Below are positions 6,483-10,252 of a DNA stretch of 10,252 nt, one piece after another (position 1 is the stretch's first letter; each line of letters opens with the position of its first letter). The notes under the pieces are model-generated. The model was not told the origin of the DNA. It saw only the letters and a program-made list of their open reading frames with translations, and searched no databases. The DNA lies in NCBI GenBank assembly GCA_038231615.1, contig JBBRLA010000279.1:1-10252 (forward strand). The letters are read 5' to 3'. The stretch comes from JBBRLA01 sp038231615 (GTDB lineage Bacteria > Myxococcota_A > Polyangia > Palsa-1104 > JAEUJZ01). The position numbers and the translations under genes were made by a program.

Positions 6483-8255
6483 CTACCCCGAGGTCCCCAG
6501 CACGATCTCGACGCGGCGGTTCTTGGCCCGTCCTTCCGCCGTGCTGTTGGGGGCCACCGGCTTGGTCATCCCGTGGGAGAATACCTGCACCCGCCCCTCG
6601 GGGAAGTTTGCCGGGGACTTGTGCTCCAGCCACGACTTGACCGCGAAGGCCCGCTGCTCCGAGAGCGCCTGGTTCTTGTCCGCCGTCCCCTGGTTGTCGG
6701 TGTGCCCGTGAATCTCGACCAAGGTCCCGCCGGCCACCACCAGATCGTTGAACAGCTTCTGCATCTGGCTCAGCGCATCCGGGGTGAACTTGTCGCTCCC
6801 GGTGGCGAACTGGATGTCCCACGAGCGCCGGCTGACCACCTGGGTGACCTTCTCCCCAGGCGGAAACTTGGGCAGGTTCGGCTCGGCCAGCTTCTGCCCC
6901 CCGCGCTCCTTGGCCACGTCCTGCACGTACGACACGTCGAGGATCTGGTCCACCGGGTAGTACGACGGCACCAGGGCCGGATACTGCGACTTCACGATGT
7001 CCCCGAACACCGTATAGGTCGCCGCGAACAGATTGGTCGATCCCGGCAAAAGCCCGAAGAGCTGCAAGTTGTCCGACAGGTTGTTCACCGCCGAGCCGCC
7101 CAGTTCCACCTCCAGGCCCTGCTTGTCCTTTTCTGTCTGTACCCGAAAGTACTTGTACCAGTAGGCCCCGTCCTTCTCTTTATAAACCAGCGCGCTGATC
7201 GCAGCTGCCTTTTTCAGCTGATCGTCGTTGGCGATGATCTGCTCCCCGGCATCGAAGGTCGCGGCCAGCATGCCGTCCACCAGCTTGCGGTGCCCCTGCA
7301 TCCACTTCTTGTTGCCGATGATGACGTTCGGCATCTGCGAGCGGTATTCCTTCGTCGACACGATGGACACCAGCCCGCCCCGGTTCTCCGCCGCGGTCAC
7401 GTCCCCCGGGGTCCAGGTGACCACCCCATCGACGCAGTGCTTGTCCTTCTTGCCGGTCTTGACGTTCTTCAGCTCCGTACAGAAGCCGCTGACGTACTTC
7501 TGCGCCGCCTCGACATAATCCGAGGCGTTGACCCAGTTCAGTGCGTCGGGGTCGTAGGTCGTCTCGTCGGGGTTGTTGGGGATCTTGTTGTCCCCCAGCC
7601 ACTTCATGGCGATGTTCCAGTCCCCGTCGCGGAGCACCCCGGCGACAAGCCCCCCCCGGGCGGTCTGCGGGTTCTTTTTCCAGGCCGGCGGCCCCATGAA
7701 CTTGTCCTCGCCGCGGCTGTAGCCCGTCGACCCCACCACCTGGGCGATGTAGTCCGGGCCCAACTTCTCCAGCTTCTCGTTCAGGCCCTTCAGGAACGTC
7801 GCCGACCCGTCGCCCATGATGGCCACGAAGTGGGCCCCCTTGCCGGGATTGTCCTGGTTCTTCAGCCCTTCGGCGAAGGTCGCCATCAGGGCCTGCATGT
7901 TGTCGGTGTTGTCCTCGCGGATGAGCTTCAGGTTGACCCCGTTTTTACACATCAGGCTGTCGCCGGTGGCCTGCTTGCCCCCGGTGGCCAGCATCAGGCC
8001 CATCTGCGCATTCCAGGCCCAGTGGTAAAAGCGCACCTCGGGAAGCTGGGCGCAGCCGGCCGCCGCGTCCGCCACCGGCGGCACATCCTGGGTATCGGGC
8101 AGCCGGGCCGAGGGGGGCACGTTGGTGTGCTGCTGGTTCTTTTCGCTGGGGGCGAGCCGCTCCAGCAGTTGCGGTTCCTTGAAGTAGGTGAAGACCGCGG
8201 CGCCGCCGAGCGCCAGGACAGACAGGACGATTTTTCCGGCAAATGTCAGTTTCAC
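6483..8255 (-). CDS. Solute-binding protein fused to a C-terminal OmpA peptidoglycan-binding domain
   Basis: The 590-residue protein starts with a hydrophobic helix (8-24, GKIVLSVLALGGAAVFTYF) without a nearby lipobox cysteine, so it is either an uncleaved inner-membrane anchor or a signal peptide. A proline-rich linker follows (~25-70). Residues ~72-440 resemble NitT/TauT- or phosphate-type periplasmic binding proteins (VRFYHWAWNAQMGLM near the start; GGLVSIVSTKEY, then MPNVIIGNKKWM, at 293-319). Residues ~474-587 are an OmpA-C domain: IQFATGSDKF, IHGHTDNQG at 515-523, LSEQRA at 531-536 and GRAKNRRVEIVLG, with the Asp and Arg that hold diaminopimelate in this family. It is the first gene of the importer operon and should deliver an unknown solute to the adjacent permease. 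Such 'substrate-binding/OmpA family' fusions are known but poorly characterised. The start is GTG at 8253-8255 with AAGGA 9 bases upstream. Confidence 0.92.
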   Translation of the reverse strand: MKLTFAGKIVLSVLALGGAAVFTYFKEPQLLERLAPSEKNQQHTNVPPSARLPDTQDVPPVADAAAGCAQLPEVRFYHWAWNAQMGLMLATGGKQATGDSLMCKNGVNLKLIREDNTDNMQALMATFAEGLKNQDNPGKGAHFVAIMGDGSATFLKGLNEKLEKLGPDYIAQVVGSTGYSRGEDKFMGPPAWKKNPQTARGGLVAGVLRDGDWNIAMKWLGDNKIPNNPDETTYDPDALNWVNASDYVEAAQKYVSGFCTELKNVKTGKKDKHCVDGVVTWTPGDVTAAENRGGLVSIVSTKEYRSQMPNVIIGNKKWMQGHRKLVDGMLAATFDAGEQIIANDDQLKKAAAISALVYKEKDGAYWYKYFRVQTEKDKQGLEVELGGSAVNNLSDNLQLFGLLPGSTNLFAATYTVFGDIVKSQYPALVPSYYPVDQILDVSYVQDVAKERGGQKLAEPNLPKFPPGEKVTQVVSRRSWDIQFATGSDKFTPDALSQMQKLFNDLVVAGGTLVEIHGHTDNQGTADKNQALSEQRAFAVKSWLEHKSPANFPEGRVQVFSHGMTKPVAPNSTAEGRAKNRRVEIVLGTSG

Positions 8256-8316
8256 GGAAGTTTATCCTTAAGCTTGCTTGCTTCCGCTGCACCCAATCGT
8301 CCCGGGTGGGCATGTA

Positions 8317-8338
8317 AGCATGTTCGATCTTTCATGCT
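8317..8338. promoter_or_regulatory. Inverted repeat AGCATG-N10-CATGCT, candidate operator of the importer operon
   Basis: AGCATG (8317-8322) and CATGCT (8333-8338) are exact reverse complements around a 10-base spacer, and a further GCATG lies just outside at 8310-8314. The site is about 65-80 bases upstream of the binding-protein GTG, where a promoter would be expected, and is consistent with a dimeric regulator. It may be chance; no regulator gene is in the window. Confidence 0.3.
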
Positions 8339-8414
8339 ACCGCAAAGCCCGGCTCGCCGCAAAGTAGGCAGCGGGCGACAGAGGGCCGGCGCGTTGCGCC
8401 TGAGGACGCTATTC

Positions 8415-8443
8415 TTGACAGGCTGGCGCATCGGCCTTACCAA
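8415..8443 (+). promoter_or_regulatory. Candidate promoter of the DnaJ-like gene with a consensus -35 box
   Basis: A perfect TTGACA (8415-8420) is followed after 17 bases by a poor -10, TACCAA (8438-8443). If used, transcription would begin about at the ATGATGATG run (8446-8454), giving a leaderless message, which fits the lack of a Shine-Dalgarno site before these ATGs. The weak -10 keeps the confidence low. TATTCT at 8410-8415 is an alternative -10 without a matching -35. Confidence 0.25.
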
Positions 8444-8445
8444 AG

Positions 8446-9237
8446 ATGATGATGTCGGCCAAGCAAGACTTCTACCAGGTCCTGGGAATTTCCCGCGCCG
8501 CCGACTGCGTCGAGGTCAAGCGGGCCTACCGCAAGCTGGCCCTGTCGAACCACCCCGATCACAACCCCGGCGATCGGCAGGCCGCCGAGCGATTCCGCGA
8601 GGCCTGCGAGGCCTACGCCGTGCTCTCTAACCCCGTGCGCCGCGCCTACTTCGACCGCTTCGGCAGGATCTGCGGGTCGGCACTGGACGACCTGGCCGCC
8701 GAGGCGGACCAGCTTTTCAACGTCCTTTTGTCCTGCGTCACCGGCCAGAAGAGCCAAAGCAAGAGCCAGAGCCAGCCGCGGCGCGCGGGCCAAAACCCGG
8801 GCGACCTGCGCCTCATCCTGGAACTGAGCTTCGCCGAGGCGGTCCATGGGGCGGCCAAGAAGCTCTCCATCACCCGGCGGGTGCCGTGCCAGGGATGTGA
8901 CCATACCGGCGTGCGCCCCCGGGCCGAGCCGCGACCCTGCGGCCACTGCGGGGGCCGGGGGGAAGTCCGGCATTCCCGGGGCTGCCTCAAGATCGAGGTG
9001 GCCTGCCCGTTGTGCCATGGCCGGGGGCTCCTGCTCCACGACCCTTGCGCCGACTGCGGCGGCACCGGCCTCAGTCAAAAGAGCGAGGTGGTGACCCTGA
9101 ATGTCCCCCCCGGGGTCACAAAGGGGCAGGTCATGCGGGTGCAGGGCAAGGGCGAGACCCCAAAAGGCGGGCCCCCGGGAAACCTGTATGTCGTGTTCCA
9201 GGTCCGCTGCGAAGGGGAAGGGCCGGCAGCCCCATGA
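8446..9237 (+). CDS. Short DnaJ-like (Hsp40) co-chaperone lacking the second C-terminal domain
   Basis: The 263-residue protein begins with a J domain (~7-73) that carries the HPD motif at 36-38, which stimulates the ATPase of DnaK-type Hsp70. In place of the usual Gly/Phe-rich region there is a linker rich in Ser, Gln and Lys (~100-115). A zinc-binding region follows with four complete CxxCxxxG units: C148/C151, C165/C168, C187/C190 and C201/C204. Residues ~214-253 (VTLNVPPGVTKGQVMRVQGK) match the substrate-binding C-terminal domain around the zinc region, then the protein stops. Typical DnaJ is ~375 residues; about 110 residues, namely the second C-terminal domain and the dimerisation tail, are missing. 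The stop is natural because the next gene begins in an ATGA overlap. Three ATGs in a row (8446, 8449, 8452) make the exact start uncertain, and no Shine-Dalgarno site is seen. This is probably an accessory, not the housekeeping, DnaJ. Confidence 0.92.
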   Translation: MMMSAKQDFYQVLGISRAADCVEVKRAYRKLALSNHPDHNPGDRQAAERFREACEAYAVLSNPVRRAYFDRFGRICGSALDDLAAEADQLFNVLLSCVTGQKSQSKSQSQPRRAGQNPGDLRLILELSFAEAVHGAAKKLSITRRVPCQGCDHTGVRPRAEPRPCGHCGGRGEVRHSRGCLKIEVACPLCHGRGLLLHDPCADCGGTGLSQKSEVVTLNVPPGVTKGQVMRVQGKGETPKGGPPGNLYVVFQVRCEGEGPAAP

Positions 9238-10046
9238 GCGACACGCCCGAGATCAGCGAACTTGTGCGCCTGACCCAGGAAAATGCCCGGCTTTCTCGGG
9301 AGTTGGCCGAGGCGCTGCGTTCGGGGGACAACTTCATCGAAATGGCCTCCCATGACCTGAAGAACCCCCTGACCTCGCTGAAGCTGAAGCTCTCCGGCCT
9401 CATTCGCCTGGCCACGAAGAGCCCCGATGGCATCCCGGGGCAGCATGTGAAAAATAAGCTGGAAAGGGCCAGCCATCAGATCGATCACATGGTCATGACC
9501 CTCAACAGCCTGTCGGATTTCTCGCGCATCGCCGCGGGGAAGCTGGACCTGCGGCCGGAGGAATTGGATCTTTCGGTTTTGGCCGAAGACATGGTCACCC
9601 GCCTGAGCGAACCGGCGCAGCAGGCGGGTTGCGCGATCCACCTGCTGGCGGCCACGCCGGTTCTTGGGTACTGGGACAAGGAACGCCTCGAACAGATTGT
9701 GTCGGACCTGATCTCCAGCGCCCTTTGCATCGGCGCCGGCCAGCCCATCCAGATCGCCGTCAACCAGACCGGCGGACAGGCGCGGCTCACGATGCGCGAC
9801 CACGGGGTCGAGGTCGATCCCGAGCGGCTCACATTGACCTTCGAGCAGGCCCGCGGGCCCGCCGCCATGATGATCCCCGGCGAGGGATCGTGGCCCAGGC
9901 TGTGGCTCGTCGGGCGCCTGGTGGACCGGATGGGGGGACGCATAAAGGCCGAGGGCAAGCTCGGGGAGGGCACGACCTTCGTGCTGGACCTGCCGCGGAA
10001 CTTGGACCGACCACCCCCCCCAAAATCAGCCCTGCGCCATCCCTGA
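9234..10046 (+). CDS. Histidine-kinase-like protein with an intact H-box but degenerate ATP-binding domain
   Basis: The 270-residue protein starts with a short coiled-coil-like helix (~5-30) and has no sensor domain, signal peptide or membrane segment. The dimerisation/phospho-acceptor helix carries an intact H-box, MASHDLKNPLTSLK, with H40. The catalytic domain (~145-256) keeps the overall order of a HATPase_c domain but not its key residues. The N-box reads DLISSALCI, with Ser162 in place of the essential Asn and Cys165 in place of Lys. The D-box reads DHGVE, lacking the second Gly. The G2 box reads SWPRLWLV instead of GLGLxIV. MGGRI and EGTTFVLDLP at the end are recognisable. I infer loss or weakening of ATP binding, as in the Spo0B and ChpT phosphotransfer proteins, which pass phosphate through the histidine of a kinase-like dimer. 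It is translationally coupled to the DnaJ-like gene by an ATGA overlap. No response regulator is in the window. Confidence 0.9.
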   Translation: MSDTPEISELVRLTQENARLSRELAEALRSGDNFIEMASHDLKNPLTSLKLKLSGLIRLATKSPDGIPGQHVKNKLERASHQIDHMVMTLNSLSDFSRIAAGKLDLRPEELDLSVLAEDMVTRLSEPAQQAGCAIHLLAATPVLGYWDKERLEQIVSDLISSALCIGAGQPIQIAVNQTGGQARLTMRDHGVEVDPERLTLTFEQARGPAAMMIPGEGSWPRLWLVGRLVDRMGGRIKAEGKLGEGTTFVLDLPRNLDRPPPPKSALRHP

Positions 10047-10095
10047 ACCAGAAGCGCCTGGCCGGGCAGCTTTTGGCGTACCTCTCCCCCATGTC

Positions 10096-10133
10096 CTCGC
10101 ATTCGCGAGGCCACGCGGACTCGCGAATGCGAG
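10096..10133. repeat. Perfect 14-base inverted repeat (hairpin) with 10-base loop
   Basis: CTCGCATTCGCGAG (10096-10109) is the exact reverse complement of CTCGCGAATGCGAG (10120-10133), separated by GCCACGCGGA. It would form a very stable hairpin in RNA or a cruciform in DNA. It starts 50 bases after the kinase-like stop. Without a T-run it is not a classical terminator but could protect or end the 3' side of the DnaJ/kinase message. Confidence 0.9.
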
Positions 10134-10148
10134 TCGGTGGGGAGTGCC
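10111..10148 (+). repeat. Direct repeat, copy 1 (38 bases)
   Basis: This segment (beginning CCACGCGG and ending GTGGGGAGTGCC) matches 10206-10243 at 32 of 38 positions without gaps. Four of the six differences fall together (ACTC against CTGA), which destroys the perfect hairpin in copy 2. Copy 1 also forms the right arm of the 14-base hairpin. Confidence 0.85.
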
Positions 10149-10166
10149 CCCACGCTTCCTCGGTCA

Positions 10167-10180
10167 CGTACAGTAGTACG
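10167..10180. repeat. Small hairpin CGTAC-AGTA-GTACG flanked by CCTCGGTC repeats
   Basis: CGTAC (10167-10171) and GTACG (10176-10180) pair around a 4-base loop. CCTCGGTC occurs directly on both sides (10158-10165 and 10184-10191). It sits in the middle of the larger element, between the two 38-base direct repeats. Confidence 0.7.
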
Positions 10181-10205
10181 CTCCCTCGGTCGCTGCGGAA
10201 TGGGC

Positions 10206-10243
10206 CCACGCGGCTGAGCGAATGCGAGTCCGTGGGGAGCGCC
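10206..10243 (+). repeat. Direct repeat, copy 2 (38 bases)
   Basis: This is the second copy of the 10111-10148 segment, 95 bases downstream and in the same orientation, with 32 of 38 identical positions. Its last bases overlap the inverted right end of the element (10240-10252). Confidence 0.85.
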
Positions 10244-10252
10244 AAAATCTGC

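Larger units (their letters stand above)
8256..8445. other. 190-base divergent intergenic region between the importer operon and the DnaJ-like gene
   Basis: This region must hold the promoters of both divergent units. It contains the AAGGA ribosome site of the binding-protein gene (8265-8269 on the minus strand), an inverted repeat at 8317-8338 and a TTGACA hexamer at 8415-8420 on the plus strand. No small gene with a plausible ribosome site is seen in it. Confidence 0.6.
10047..10252. other. Gene-free region at the right end, filled by repeats
   Basis: No open frame here looks like a protein. Most of the stretch is taken up by inverted and direct repeats (10066-10252). It follows the stop of the kinase-like gene and may also act as the transcript end, but no T-run follows the hairpin as needed for a classical intrinsic terminator. 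Confidence 0.7.
10066..10252. repeat. Palindromic intergenic element bounded by 13-base inverted ends
   Basis: The left edge GCAGCTTTTGGCG (10066-10078) and the right edge CGCCAAAATCTGC (10240-10252) are reverse complements at 12 of 13 positions. Just inside, CTCCCC (10084-10089) matches GGGGAG (10234-10239) in inverse orientation. The core GCGAATGCGAG occurs three times: 10096-10106 in reverse and 10123-10133 and 10219-10229 forward. The pattern resembles a MITE- or REP-type mobile or dispersed element with terminal inverted repeats. No target-site duplication can be checked because the right end is the end of the window. Confidence 0.6.

Noticed and set aside
6475..6822. N-terminal extension of the permease reading frame up to 6822
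   Set aside because: It lies wholly within the OmpA domain coding region of the upstream gene and is not hydrophobic or protein-like; the ATG at 6474 fits the operon spacing.
6573..8630. 685-codon open frame on the plus strand opposite the SBP-OmpA gene, running into the DnaJ-like gene
   Set aside because: It is antisense to a gene with clear domains and has a low-complexity composition without recognisable motifs.
10014..10021. Run of eight C near the end of the kinase-like gene as a possible phase-variation tract
   Set aside because: Slippage would change only the last ~10 residues beyond the catalytic domain, and similar C-runs occur elsewhere in this GC-rich window.
10096..10133. Rho-independent terminator
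   Set aside because: The hairpin is strong, but neither strand has a T-run directly after it.
10066..10252. CRISPR array
   Set aside because: Only two direct copies with 6 mismatches, a spacer-like distance of 57 bases and strong internal palindromes; no cas genes nearby.

Overview
This is a GC-rich window from a diderm (Gram-negative) bacterium. The OmpA-type peptidoglycan-binding domain, the periplasmic-binding protein and the lack of an outer coat signature fit that. The elongation factor G has the sequence hallmarks of the mitochondrial-type / 'spd' EFG1 subfamily, known from Spirochaetes, Planctomycetes and the former Deltaproteobacteria (including Myxococcota). The high GC and the gene content make a deltaproteobacterial-type lineage the best guess, but the window alone does not fix the taxon.

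Layout. Positions 1-513 (+) hold the C-terminal membrane part of a protein resembling DUF4105/Lnb-like proteins; its 5' end is probably outside the window. It converges on a long leftward block. Read in the direction of transcription (right to left), that block is: an unusual solute-binding protein fused to an OmpA domain (8255-6483), an ABC permease (6474-5677), an ABC ATPase (5677-4844) and a small cytoplasmic repeat protein (4768-4157). After a 220-base gap it continues with an EFG1-type elongation factor G (3936-1852) and, 16 bases later, a KaiC/RecA-like ATPase fused to a SLOG-like domain (1835-510). A 190-base divergent intergenic region (8256-8445) separates this block from a rightward pair: a short DnaJ-like co-chaperone (8446-9237) and a histidine-kinase-like protein overlapping it by ATGA (9234-10046). 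The last 190 bases carry an elaborate set of inverted and direct repeats and no gene.

How the genes work together. The SBP-OmpA, permease and ATPase genes form a tight translationally coupled importer operon of the NitT/TauT or phosphate-like type, with unknown substrate. The binding protein appears to be held at the inner membrane by an N-terminal helix and at peptidoglycan by its C-terminal OmpA domain. The fusA and ATPase-SLOG genes look co-transcribed, outside any ribosomal-protein operon. The DnaJ-like protein lacks the second substrate-binding and dimerisation regions. The kinase-like protein keeps its phospho-acceptor histidine but has lost key ATP-binding residues, so a phosphotransfer role (as in Spo0B/ChpT) is more likely than autophosphorylation. 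The most unusual items are the ATPase-SLOG fusion, the SBP-OmpA fusion, the DnaJ/degenerate-kinase pair and the terminal repeat element.
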